Made by a program: the position numbers and the translations under genes. DNA of 64,000 nucleotides. Origin: Cloacibacterium caeni. Its GTDB lineage: Bacteria; Bacteroidota; Bacteroidia; Flavobacteriales; Weeksellaceae. The stretch is taken from NCBI RefSeq assembly GCF_907163105.1, contig NZ_OU015321.1:1-64000 (forward strand). The letters are read 5' to 3'. Each line of letters begins with the position of its first letter. Positions within the stretch are counted from its first letter, which is position 1. The notes below the pieces were generated by a model that did no database searches, had not been told where the DNA came from, and worked only from the letters and a program-made list of their open reading frames with translations. Positions 22,646-30,205 of this stretch are shown here, one piece after another.

Positions 22646-22987
22646 TTAGTCATATACTTCGTCGTCAGATTCGATTGTGAAAGATCTAGACTTAAAGTCT
22701 TTGTCATGTTTTTCAGAAATTACGTCCTCACCTTTTTGAGCGATGATAAAATCTGTAGATTCATTAAACATTTCTCTGAAACTTGCAAAATCTTCTTTGT
22801 ATAAATAGATTTTATGCTTCTCGAAAGTTGCTTCTCCATTCTCACCAAAATTCTTTTTACTTTCTGTAATGGTAAGATAATAGTCTCCTGCTTTTGTTTC
22901 GCGCACATCAAAGAAATAAGTTCTTCTACCTGCCTTCAACACCTTTGTGAAAATTTCATTTTCGTTTCTCTCCTTGTAATCACTCAT
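22646..22987 (-). CDS. DUF3276 (PUR-alpha-like) nucleic-acid-binding protein, 3' end altered by the IS
   Basis: A 113-residue conserved Bacteroidota protein (T-K-V-L-K-A-G-R-R-T-Y-F-F-D-V-R; Y-Y-L-T-I-T-E-S-K-K) related to PUR-alpha single-strand nucleic acid binders. The last Asp codon and the stop lie within the IS end. Removing the IS and one TAT restores ...D-D-E-V followed directly by TAA, so the insertion added only Tyr-Asp. It also separates the gene from its terminator. Confidence 0.9.
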   Translation of the reverse strand: MSDYKERNENEIFTKVLKAGRRTYFFDVRETKAGDYYLTITESKKNFGENGEATFEKHKIYLYKEDFASFREMFNESTDFIIAQKGEDVISEKHDKDFKSRSFTIESDDEVYD

Positions 22988-23015
22988 TGTTACTTATTTT
23001 AGAAATCCTATAGAA

Positions 23016-23023
23016 CAAATATA
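23016..23023 (-). promoter_or_regulatory. Promoter -7 element of the DUF3276 gene
   Basis: On the minus strand the sequence is TATATTTG, 29 bp before the ATG at 22987. Confidence 0.6.
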
Positions 23024-23036
23024 AAAGATTTCTTTT

Positions 23037-23069
23037 AATCTCAAAATAAATTTTAAAGAAATTGAGATT
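23037..23069 (-). terminator. Weak terminator after the ABC transporter gene
   Basis: AATCTCAA and TTGAGATT can pair around a 17-nt AT-rich loop, and T-rich sequence follows on the minus strand. The long loop makes this uncertain. Confidence 0.4.
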
Positions 23070-23092
23070 TTAGCGTAATTTTTAAGTTTTTA

Positions 23093-24769
23093 CTAAGTTT
23101 CCGTAGTATCTAAATCATTAAGATTTAATATGAAGTCTGCTCTTTTTGCGCTTGATTCTCTGTGAGTTATGATGATAGAAGTGCAAGATTTAATATCTTT
23201 TTCTATGTTTTGAAGGATGTTTTCTTCGGTTTCTGTATCGAGTGCAGAAAGCGAATCATCAAAGATGAGAATTTCTGGTTTTTTGATGAGTGCTCTTGCG
23301 ATACAAATACGCTGTTTTTGCCCTCCAGAAAGCATTACACCACGTTCGCCAACCATAGTTTTATATTGGTCTTTGAATTCTACAATATTCTTATGCACAT
23401 CTGCTTTTTTTGCAAATTCTTCTACCAAATCATGCGTAGGTTGGTCTATTGCAAAGCCAATGTTATTCTCAATCGTATCCGAGAATAAGTAACTTTCCTG
23501 AGGAATATAGCCAATGTGTTTTCTGTATAATTCTAGATTATGGTCTTTAAGATTTTTCCCATCAATTAAAATTTCTCCTTCATCGGGATCAATTAACCTG
23601 CATAGTAACAATGCGATAGTAGATTTTCCGCTGCCCGTTTTTCCCATAATTGCCATAGATTTCCCAGCTTCTAGTTTGAAACTTAGATTTTCTAAAGCTT
23701 TAATTCCTGTATTTGGATAAGTGTATGATACATTTCTGAATTCTATATCGCCTTTAATTTCATATTGGTCGAAATTTTTGTTGACGATTTCAGATTTTAT
23801 GTCCAAAAATTCATTCACTCTGGTCATAGAAGCAGCAGCTCTTTGATTAACAGATGAAACCCAACCTACCATAGAAAATGGCCAAATCAGAATGTTAATA
23901 TACATGAAGAAATCTGCAATGGTTCCTACCGTAAGTTTTCCTTCAAAATAATTTTTACCACCGATGTATAAAATTGCAACGTTTAATAAACCGATAACAA
24001 ATAAAATAATGGTAAAGAAATACGCTTCTGTTTTGGCTAAATCTAATGCTTTGTCTTGATAATATTTTACTTTTTCGCCGTAATTTTTTTCGATGTACTT
24101 TTCTTTGTTGAAAAATTTCACCACTCTAATTCCCGAAAAACTATCTTGTACAAATGTAGAAATCGCACTTTGGCTTTTCTGCATAATTTTAGATTTTCGA
24201 TTGATAATAGAACTTACTTTGTAAATTAGAAAAGACAAAATAGGAAGAGGAATAAGTGTCCAAAGTGTCATCTCTACATTAGTCATGAGCATGTAAATAC
24301 TCGTGATGACTAATAAAATCACCAAATTCACTACATACATCACACCAGGACCAAGGTACATTCTAATTGCCACTACATCTTCAGAAAGTCTGTTCAGTAA
24401 ATCACCAATTGTGGTTTTTTTATAAGTAGTAAGCGAAAGCTCTTGATAATGTCTGTAAATTTTATTTTTGAGTTCGTATTCTATTCTTCTAGAAGCTACA
24501 ATAATGGTTTGTCTCATCATAAATCTGAAAACTCCAGACAAAACTGAAGTTCCTACGATAATGGCGCCATTAATCAATAAAGTATTGAATAATAATTCTT
24601 TATCTACACTTTTTTTATCTAAAACACTTTTGATAACATCTACACTCTGCCCTACAAACTGTACTTGATAAATAGCAAAAAAGTTAGATGCTATGATAAA
24701 TAGCAAGCCCCAAAATAGCAGAACTCTGTGTTTCCAAAAGTAAGGATTAAGCGTTTTAAGTGAATTCAT
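23093..24769 (-). CDS. ABC transporter, fused membrane and ATPase domains (MsbA/exporter type)
   Basis: A 558-residue half-transporter. Six hydrophobic segments lie in residues 1-310. The ATPase domain has Walker A G-K-T-G-S-G-K-S-T, the signature L-S-G-G-Q-K-Q-R, and Walker B I-L-I-F-D-D-S, with Asp where Walker B normally has the catalytic Glu. The ATG at 24769 is chosen because the -7 element lies just upstream of it. Substrate unknown; lipid or drug export is typical. Confidence 0.9.
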   Translation of the reverse strand: MNSLKTLNPYFWKHRVLLFWGLLFIIASNFFAIYQVQFVGQSVDVIKSVLDKKSVDKELLFNTLLINGAIIVGTSVLSGVFRFMMRQTIIVASRRIEYELKNKIYRHYQELSLTTYKKTTIGDLLNRLSEDVVAIRMYLGPGVMYVVNLVILLVITSIYMLMTNVEMTLWTLIPLPILSFLIYKVSSIINRKSKIMQKSQSAISTFVQDSFSGIRVVKFFNKEKYIEKNYGEKVKYYQDKALDLAKTEAYFFTIILFVIGLLNVAILYIGGKNYFEGKLTVGTIADFFMYINILIWPFSMVGWVSSVNQRAAASMTRVNEFLDIKSEIVNKNFDQYEIKGDIEFRNVSYTYPNTGIKALENLSFKLEAGKSMAIMGKTGSGKSTIALLLCRLIDPDEGEILIDGKNLKDHNLELYRKHIGYIPQESYLFSDTIENNIGFAIDQPTHDLVEEFAKKADVHKNIVEFKDQYKTMVGERGVMLSGGQKQRICIARALIKKPEILIFDDSLSALDTETEENILQNIEKDIKSCTSIIITHRESSAKRADFILNLNDLDTTET

Positions 24770-24774
24770 AGTTG

Positions 24775-24782
24775 CAAAAATA
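24775..24782 (-). promoter_or_regulatory. Promoter -7 element of the ABC transporter gene
   Basis: TATTTTTG on the minus strand ends 6 bases before the ATG at 24769, so the transcript would have almost no leader. Confidence 0.5.
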
Positions 24783-24855
24783 CAGAAAATATAAGTTTGA
24801 AAAAGAAGCAAAAATAACTTCTGACTTCATGTTTCTTACTTCCAGCATTTTTTTC

Positions 24856-24863
24856 TATCTTTG
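24856..24863 (+). promoter_or_regulatory. Promoter -7 element of nusB
   Basis: TATCTTTG overlaps the frame's first possible start (24861), which supports the nusB start at 24891. Confidence 0.6.
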
Positions 24864-24890
24864 CACCATCTTATTAAAAGCTCTTTGAAA

Positions 24891-25796
24891 ATGTTAGGAA
24901 GAAGACAAATCCGCGAAAAAGTAGTGCAGACACTATATTCTTATCATCAGAATCCTATAAAAACTGATGTTTTAGAGAAAAATATGTTTACAGAGATTGA
25001 AAAAATCTATTATCTCTATATTTATCAACTCAACTTCTTGGTTGCATTAAAAGATCTTGCCGAAAGACAAATTGAAATCGGTAAAAATAAATTTATTAAG
25101 ACTGAAGAAGACCTTAATCCTAACATGAAATTCGTGAATAATCAAGTTTTTTTACAACTTGATCAAAACGAAGAAAGACTTTCCTTTAACTCAAAACACA
25201 AAAAATATCAGTGGGATTTACACGATGAATTGTTGGTGAAAACATTTCAGAGAATCGTTGCGAGCAAGCGTTACCACGAATATATGGCCGAAGAAAGCCT
25301 AAGTTTTGAAGAAGACCAAAAGTTTGTTGGGAAATTATTTCTAAAATATGTTGCCGAAAATGAAGATTTTCATGAGCGTTTAGAAGAATTAGAATTGTCT
25401 TGGGCAGATGATTTTCATATCTCGAATTCTATGATTCAGAAGACTATTGGTTTTATGAAACAAAATCAGCCGAGTCATACTTTAATCAAAATGCTTAAAG
25501 ATGAAGAAGATAGACATTTTGCTAAAAAATTATTACTACAAAGCATTTCTCACTGGGAAAATTCTGAGAAAAAAATCAAAGAAAGACTAGAAAATTGGGA
25601 TTTAGAAAGAATTTCTTTAATGGATAGATTGATTTTAATTACAGCTATTACAGAGATAGATAATTTCCCTCTCACTCCAGCAAAAGTGATTATCAACGAA
25701 TATATAGAGGTTTCTAAAGTTTTTGCTACCGATAGAAGTCAGATTTTTGTGAACGGAATCTTAGATAAATACACGAAAGATATTTCTAGAGCATAA
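24891..25796 (+). CDS. nusB: Transcription antitermination factor NusB
   Basis: A 301-residue protein. M-L-G-R-R-Q-I-R-E-K-V-V-Q-T-L-Y is the NusB start, and the C-terminal part (L-M-D-R-L-I-L-I-T-A-I-T-E-I, V-I-I-N-E-Y-I-E-V-S-K-V-F-A-T) is the RNA-binding helical domain. NusB with NusE/S10 promotes rRNA antitermination. It is about twice the usual length (about 140) because of a central extension, which is normal for Bacteroidota. Confidence 0.93.
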   Translation: MLGRRQIREKVVQTLYSYHQNPIKTDVLEKNMFTEIEKIYYLYIYQLNFLVALKDLAERQIEIGKNKFIKTEEDLNPNMKFVNNQVFLQLDQNEERLSFNSKHKKYQWDLHDELLVKTFQRIVASKRYHEYMAEESLSFEEDQKFVGKLFLKYVAENEDFHERLEELELSWADDFHISNSMIQKTIGFMKQNQPSHTLIKMLKDEEDRHFAKKLLLQSISHWENSEKKIKERLENWDLERISLMDRLILITAITEIDNFPLTPAKVIINEYIEVSKVFATDRSQIFVNGILDKYTKDISRA

Positions 25797-25837
25797 ATTT
25801 TGATTAAATTTGAGGAAATTTTAAAAAATCAGAATCA

Positions 25838-26323
25838 ATGAAAAGAATATTAGGTTTAAGCTTACTAGCTGTTTTGACTTTAGCTTCTTGTAAAAAAAAT
25901 GAAGCAACAGAAACATCAACTGCTACTACTACAACAGAGCAGAAAGATCCTTTTGCAGATGATAGAGTAGTAAAGCAAAGTGATTTAGTAAGCGAAGCAA
26001 AAAATCATGCAGAAACTACATTAGCACTTTCTGAACCAGATTTTAATTTCGGAAAAATCAAAAAAGGAGATGTGGTAGAACACGTTTACGAAGTAACCAA
26101 CACAGGTAAAAATCCTTTGATTATTTCTGCGGTAAAGCCAGGTTGCGGATGTACAGCTCCAGATTATACTAAAGAACCCATTATGCCTGGTCAAAAAGGT
26201 CAAATTACGCTAAAATTTGATTCTACAAATTTTGATGGTGTAGTGTATAAATCAGCAGAAGTGTATGCAAACGTAGCACAAGTTCCTATCGAAATTAGAT
26301 TCTCAGCAGATATTCAACCCTAA
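25838..26323 (+). CDS. DUF1573 lipoprotein
   Basis: A 161-residue lipoprotein with lipobox T-L-A-S-C and a Thr/Lys/Glu-rich linker. The DUF1573 domain has F-N-F-G-K-I-K-K-G-D, V-T-N-T-G-K-N-P-L-I-I and V-K-P-G-C-G-C-T-A-P. The fold is immunoglobulin-like. It lies between nusB and yajC, a common arrangement in the phylum. Function unknown. Confidence 0.9.
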   Translation: MKRILGLSLLAVLTLASCKKNEATETSTATTTTEQKDPFADDRVVKQSDLVSEAKNHAETTLALSEPDFNFGKIKKGDVVEHVYEVTNTGKNPLIISAVKPGCGCTAPDYTKEPIMPGQKGQITLKFDSTNFDGVVYKSAEVYANVAQVPIEIRFSADIQP

Positions 26324-26334
26324 AAAATAAAAAA

Positions 26335-26655
26335 ATGTTTACAACAATATTTCTACAAGCACAAGGTGGAGGTGATTTCTTCTCAATGATTTTACCATTT
26401 GTCTTAATGATTGTAATTTTCTACTTCTTAATCTTGAGACCACAGACTACGAAGCAAAAGAAAGAAAGACAATTTCAAGATTCTCTTAAACCAGGCGCTA
26501 GAGTAGTAACCACTTCTGGAATGCATGCTAAAATTGTACAAGTAGTAGAAGATGGCGTGATTTTAGAAACCATGAGCGGTAAATTAAAATTTGAAAAAGC
26601 TGCTATTTCTAGAGAATTTACAGAAGCTAGATTCCCAGAAACAGTAGGAAAATAA
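26335..26655 (+). CDS. yajC: Preprotein translocase accessory subunit YajC
   Basis: A 106-residue protein with one membrane helix (residues 15-35) followed by the signature F-Y-F-L-I-L-R-P-Q and K-K-E-R-Q-F-Q-D-S-L-K-P-G. YajC associates with SecDF-YidC. It starts 11 bp after the DUF1573 gene. Confidence 0.93.
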   Translation: MFTTIFLQAQGGGDFFSMILPFVLMIVIFYFLILRPQTTKQKKERQFQDSLKPGARVVTTSGMHAKIVQVVEDGVILETMSGKLKFEKAAISREFTEARFPETVGK

Positions 26656-26680
26656 TTCTAAAAATTAGAAATTTTAAATA

Positions 26681-26716
26681 AAAAAATTCCATCAAATTAT
26701 TGATGGAATTTTTTAT
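26681..26716 (+). terminator. Terminator after yajC (bidirectional)
   Basis: AAAAAATTCCATCAA and TTGATGGAATTTTTT pair around a 4-nt loop. It lies between converging genes and can serve both. Confidence 0.85.
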
Positions 26717-26734
26717 TGGATTTAAGATTAATTT

Positions 26735-28423
26735 TTAAGTCAATAGCAAGATTAATAAACTCGCGGTAAAAATTCTGGCAATGGTAACCAAAGGATAAAC
26801 TTGTGCGTAGCTTTGGATTGGAATGTCAGAATCTAAATAGTTGGTACTAAATGATAATGCAGCTGGGTCTGTATAGCTTCCGCTCATAATTCCTACCAAT
26901 TGTAAATAATTGATTTTTAAGAAAAATCTTCCTACAATCACCATCAAGATTAAAGGAATGAAAGTTACTGCAGAACCATATAAAATCCATAGCCAACCGT
27001 TATATTTGATGAAATTTTCATAAAATCCTTCTCCTGCATGAATACCTACTGCTGCAAAGAATAAGCAAATTCCTAAATCTTTCATGAAATAAGTCGCTCC
27101 GTTATTGATATAAGAGTGAATGAAAGAAATACCACCATATCTAGAAATAAGTAATGCTACAATAAGTGGTCCTGCTGCAAATCCCAGTTTTAAAGGAATT
27201 GGTAAACCAGGAATCACTAACGGAATAGAACCTACGATAATTCCTATTAATAAACCTCCGAAAAGTGATAAGAAATCTGGTTCTATTAATTTTTTTTCTT
27301 GATTACCAATGATTTTTTCTGCTTCTTTAATACCTTGGTCAGTACCGATAACTCTCAAAATATCTCCGTAGAAAAGTTCTAAACTTGGTCTAGGAATCAT
27401 TTCTTTACCTGCTCTGAAAACTCTAGTTACTTTTACATCATACGCATTGTACAAATCTAAATCTGAGAGTGTTTTGTGAACGGCAGAAGGTTTGGTTACG
27501 AAAATATTTTTCTTGTTAATATCAGAATCAGATTCTATGAAAGAGTCAGTAGAAGGTCTTCCTACTTTTTTGATGAAGTCTTCTAAATCCGCATCTTTTC
27601 CTACAATCATAAGTACGTCTCTGTCTTGAAGTTCTGTGTCTAATTTTGGCGAAAAAACAGAAACCTCGCCACTGTGTTTTAATCTAGAAACTACAATATC
27701 ATATCCTATGTTGCTAATTACTTCACCTAATGGAATTCCAAAATATTGTGGATTCGTAACTCTTAGTTTTTTGTGAACTAATGGTTCTTCGCGATTAATT
27801 TTGTTCATCCTGAATTTTCTCATTTCTACATCAGGATGAATTTTTAGAAGAACTTTAGATAAAATAATGACACCAATGATTCCAAAAACACCTAAAGGAT
27901 AAGTGATGGCGTAACCAATAGTTGGGTCGTCAAATGTTTTATCTGGAAACTGATTTTTTAATTCTACAATGGTATTTTTAGCAGCTCCTAAACCTGGTGT
28001 ATTGGTTACAGCGCCACTCATAATTCCCACTAAATTTTCTATGCTCACTCCTGTGAATTTAAAGAGTAGAAAAGTGATGAATCCGCCGAATAAAACTGTA
28101 GAAACAGCAAGAATATTAAATTTTAAACCTTCATTTCTAAAAGAAGAGAAGAATGATGGTCCTACTTGTAATCCGATACCATAAACAAACAAAATCAAAC
28201 CGAAATCTCTAATGAAATCGAATATTTCTTCATTCATTCTATAGCCAAAATGCCCCAAGATTAATCCAGTAAACATTACTGCAGAAACACCGAAGGTAAT
28301 TTTGCCCATTTTCAATCTTCCAAAGAAAACTCCAGTACCTATTGCAAGCATTATGGTAACTAATGATTGAATTACACTTGGGTCTTCAGTTGGGAAAAGT
28401 AAGGTTTTAAGCCACTCGAACAT
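26735..28423 (-). CDS. AspT/YidE-family putative transporter with RCK-C domains
   Basis: A 562-residue membrane protein. Two blocks of hydrophobic helices (about 12-190 and 385-562) flank two TrkA-C/RCK-C regulatory domains (about 215-380). Family motifs F-V-Y-G-I-G-L-Q-V-G-P and G-A-V-T-N-T-P-G-L-G-A are present, repeated as G-S-Y-T-D-P-A in the second half. AspT-type aspartate:alanine exchangers share this layout, but the substrate cannot be told. Confidence 0.88.
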   Translation of the reverse strand: MFEWLKTLLFPTEDPSVIQSLVTIMLAIGTGVFFGRLKMGKITFGVSAVMFTGLILGHFGYRMNEEIFDFIRDFGLILFVYGIGLQVGPSFFSSFRNEGLKFNILAVSTVLFGGFITFLLFKFTGVSIENLVGIMSGAVTNTPGLGAAKNTIVELKNQFPDKTFDDPTIGYAITYPLGVFGIIGVIILSKVLLKIHPDVEMRKFRMNKINREEPLVHKKLRVTNPQYFGIPLGEVISNIGYDIVVSRLKHSGEVSVFSPKLDTELQDRDVLMIVGKDADLEDFIKKVGRPSTDSFIESDSDINKKNIFVTKPSAVHKTLSDLDLYNAYDVKVTRVFRAGKEMIPRPSLELFYGDILRVIGTDQGIKEAEKIIGNQEKKLIEPDFLSLFGGLLIGIIVGSIPLVIPGLPIPLKLGFAAGPLIVALLISRYGGISFIHSYINNGATYFMKDLGICLFFAAVGIHAGEGFYENFIKYNGWLWILYGSAVTFIPLILMVIVGRFFLKINYLQLVGIMSGSYTDPAALSFSTNYLDSDIPIQSYAQVYPLVTIARIFTASLLILLLT

Positions 28424-28444
28424 AATAATAGTTTTTTAGTAGTG

Positions 28445-28452
28445 CAAAGTTA
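28445..28452 (-). promoter_or_regulatory. Promoter -7 element of the AspT-like transporter
   Basis: TAACTTTG on the minus strand, 22 bp before the ATG at 28423. Confidence 0.55.
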
Positions 28453-28523
28453 CGCTATTGCTATTGCGTGAATAATATTTTTAAACTGAAATATATCAGA
28501 AATCAAATAATCGTTTAATTTCC

Positions 28524-28561
28524 AAAAAAAGCGAGGGAAAAGCCTCGCTCTAATTTATAAA
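28524..28561. repeat. 38-bp terminator repeat, copy 1 (after the Fic gene)
   Basis: Contains GCGAGG-gaaaag-CCTCGC with T-tracts on the minus strand and is 37/38 identical to 30116-30153. It ends the Fic transcript. Together the two copies bracket the Fic gene and its upstream neighbour. Confidence 0.9.
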
Positions 28562-28563
28562 AA

Positions 28564-29523
28564 TCAATTTAATTTTCTTTTTCTTTCTCGCTTTTCTATG
28601 TAATCTAGAACAGCTTCTTTGGTTGTAAGCCAGTTTCTACCTTCCTTGAAAGCGTCTATTTTTCCCTTTCTAGCCAATAAACTTACGTATTCTTGTCCAT
28701 AAGGGAGCCTTTCTTCTTCTACAATATTAGAAATCGGGCGATAATTATCATACGTATTATTGAGAGAACTTAAATAAATGTCTAAACTTCTCTCCAAAGC
28801 TTGAAGAACTAATAATAAAATTTTAGAATAATCTCCATTATTTGCCAAGTTTAAAGCATCATAATATTTTTTTCTATCATTTTTAAGGATAATTGCAGGA
28901 GGAAAACCTTCTCTCATCAATAAAAGATTGAAAATCAAACGTACAGTTCTACCATTTCCATCGAAAAACGGATGAATCCAAACAAATCTGTGATGAAAGA
29001 TTGCCGCTTTTATAATAATATTAATATCAGAAGAATTTGTCCAGTCGATTAATTCTGTTACCAATTCATCTACTTTAAAAGCATTTGGTGGAGTGAAATT
29101 AGCACCAGAAATTCTAACTCCAGAAGTTCTGAACATTCCAGCAAAATCTTTTTCAATTTTTTGTAAAACCAAATAATGAACTCTCATAATATCGGTTTTA
29201 TTTAAATTATCTTTATCCGATATTAAAGACTCTACAAATTCTATTGCTTCCTGATGATTTATGGCTTCGAAATGTTCTCTCAAAGATTTTCCTTTGATGG
29301 TGAAACCTTCTTCAATCACCATTTTTGTTTCGTGAAGTGTCAAAGTATTTCCTTCGATGCTATTAGAATTATACGTCCATTCTAGCATTAAACTTTCTTT
29401 AATACTTTTCACAGCATAACTAGGAATTGGGCGTAATTTATCTAATTCTGCTTTTTTTTGCAGAATTCTTTCGAGGTGTTTTTCTAAACCTTCAAAGTGA
29501 TAAGGATAATTTTGCCAATTCAT
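28564..29523 (-). CDS. Fic family protein (AMP transferase) with C-terminal DNA-binding domain
   Basis: A 319-residue protein. The Fic motif HPFFDGNGRTVR (184-195) is intact. The inhibitory motif S53-N-S-I-E57-G58 lies N-terminal, so this is a class II, self-inhibited Fic protein that transfers AMP to proteins. The C-terminal segment (from about 278, S-L-L-A-R-K-G-K-I-D-A-F then G-R-N-W-L-T-T) resembles an excisionase-type helix-turn-helix, which suggests autoregulation. The promoter element ends 5 bases before the ATG, so the mRNA is probably leaderless. Confidence 0.9.
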   Translation of the reverse strand: MNWQNYPYHFEGLEKHLERILQKKAELDKLRPIPSYAVKSIKESLMLEWTYNSNSIEGNTLTLHETKMVIEEGFTIKGKSLREHFEAINHQEAIEFVESLISDKDNLNKTDIMRVHYLVLQKIEKDFAGMFRTSGVRISGANFTPPNAFKVDELVTELIDWTNSSDINIIIKAAIFHHRFVWIHPFFDGNGRTVRLIFNLLLMREGFPPAIILKNDRKKYYDALNLANNGDYSKILLLVLQALERSLDIYLSSLNNTYDNYRPISNIVEEERLPYGQEYVSLLARKGKIDAFKEGRNWLTTKEAVLDYIEKRERKRKLN

Positions 29524-29527
29524 TTAA

Positions 29528-29535
29528 CAAAGGTA
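29528..29535 (-). promoter_or_regulatory. Promoter -7 element of the Fic gene
   Basis: TACCTTTG on the minus strand; its G lies five bases before the ATG at 29523. Transcription would start at or next to the start codon. Confidence 0.6.
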
Positions 29536-29551
29536 AGAAATTTTTCTTAAT

Positions 29552-29582
29552 ATCGGATATATTTAATTTAATTTTATCCGAT
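29552..29582. promoter_or_regulatory. Inverted repeat upstream of the Fic promoter, possible operator
   Basis: ATCGGATA and TATCCGAT are perfect inverse complements 15 bp apart and cover the region where the -33 element of the Fic promoter would lie. A terminator role for the upstream gene is possible but there is no T-tract. Confidence 0.55.
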
Positions 29583-29583
29583 G

Positions 29584-30114
29584 TTATTTTCTTATATATA
29601 TAAATATAAATATGAAAGTAAAAATTAATAATATAATAAAGTAAAAACTTATATTTATAAATATTAAATCATATTTATCCAAAATAGTCCAAATCATTGA
29701 TCCCAAACCAAAAACTAATCCTGAAATAGAAGTGTATGGTAAAAATTTTTGATTTTTTAAGGTTTTTTCTTTTAATTCTATATCAATATCTTGGATTTTC
29801 TTTTCTTTCAATTTTTTATTATGAATGCTTTCTTCAAAATCCTCCCAATTTTGAAAATTCAAAACACTTTCTCCTTTTTCAGAAATACTTGTTATTTTAA
29901 TTCCTGTATTTGTGTCTATAGTGTTTAAATATGCATTATCTCTTAAATATGTAACGGCCTTATTAAAAAGATTAACATAGTCTTTTGGGTAATTTGGAAT
30001 ATAATGAATAATGTTTTGTTCTAGTTGAGTAGTATTTAAACTTCCTAGTTTTTTTACAACTTTTAGTATTGTAAATCTTAATTGATTCTCATTTTCCATG
30101 GATAAAAATTTCAT
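29584..30114 (-). CDS. Winged-helix-like protein with two C-terminal membrane helices, unknown function
   Basis: A 176-residue protein (an ATG at 30099 would shorten it by five residues). The N-terminal 80 residues look like a winged helix (R-F-T-I-L-K-V-V-K-K-L-G-S-L-N-T-T-Q-L-E). A charged coil (about 90-120) follows, then two hydrophobic helices (about 125-170). It is very AT-rich. Its start codon lies 2 bp from terminator repeat copy 2. It is the probable partner of the Fic gene in one cassette. Confidence 0.7.
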   Translation of the reverse strand: MKFLSMENENQLRFTILKVVKKLGSLNTTQLEQNIIHYIPNYPKDYVNLFNKAVTYLRDNAYLNTIDTNTGIKITSISEKGESVLNFQNWEDFEESIHNKKLKEKKIQDIDIELKEKTLKNQKFLPYTSISGLVFGLGSMIWTILDKYDLIFINISFYFIILLIFTFIFIFIYIRK

Positions 30115-30115
30115 T

Positions 30116-30153
30116 AAAAAAAGCGAGGGAAAAACCTCGCTCTAATTTATAAA
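30116..30153. repeat. 38-bp terminator repeat, copy 2 (after aspS)
   Basis: GCGAGG-gaaaaa-CCTCGC with flanks identical to copy 1 at 28524-28561 (one mismatch). It ends the aspS transcript on the minus strand. Confidence 0.9.
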
Positions 30154-30205
30154 TTATTTTTTTAAATCCTTAAAGGTTTCTAAAACCTTTAAGGATTGTA
30201 TATTT

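Larger units (their letters stand above)
21347..22652 (+). mobile_element. Complete IS3-family insertion sequence (IS150-like)
   Basis: About 1306 bp. The terminal inverted repeats begin TGACCCGTCCTAAAATAAG on the left and, read from the right end, TGACTAATCCTAAAATAGG. The ends are TG...CA, as in IS3. A 3-bp target duplication, TAT, flanks it at 21344-21346 and 22653-22655. Two reading frames, orfA and orfB, are intact. The clean duplication and intact genes suggest a recent insertion. Confidence 0.93.

Noticed and set aside
24770-24811. Longer N-terminus of the ABC transporter
   Set aside because: The promoter -7 element lies within this stretch, so the ATG at 24769 is preferred.
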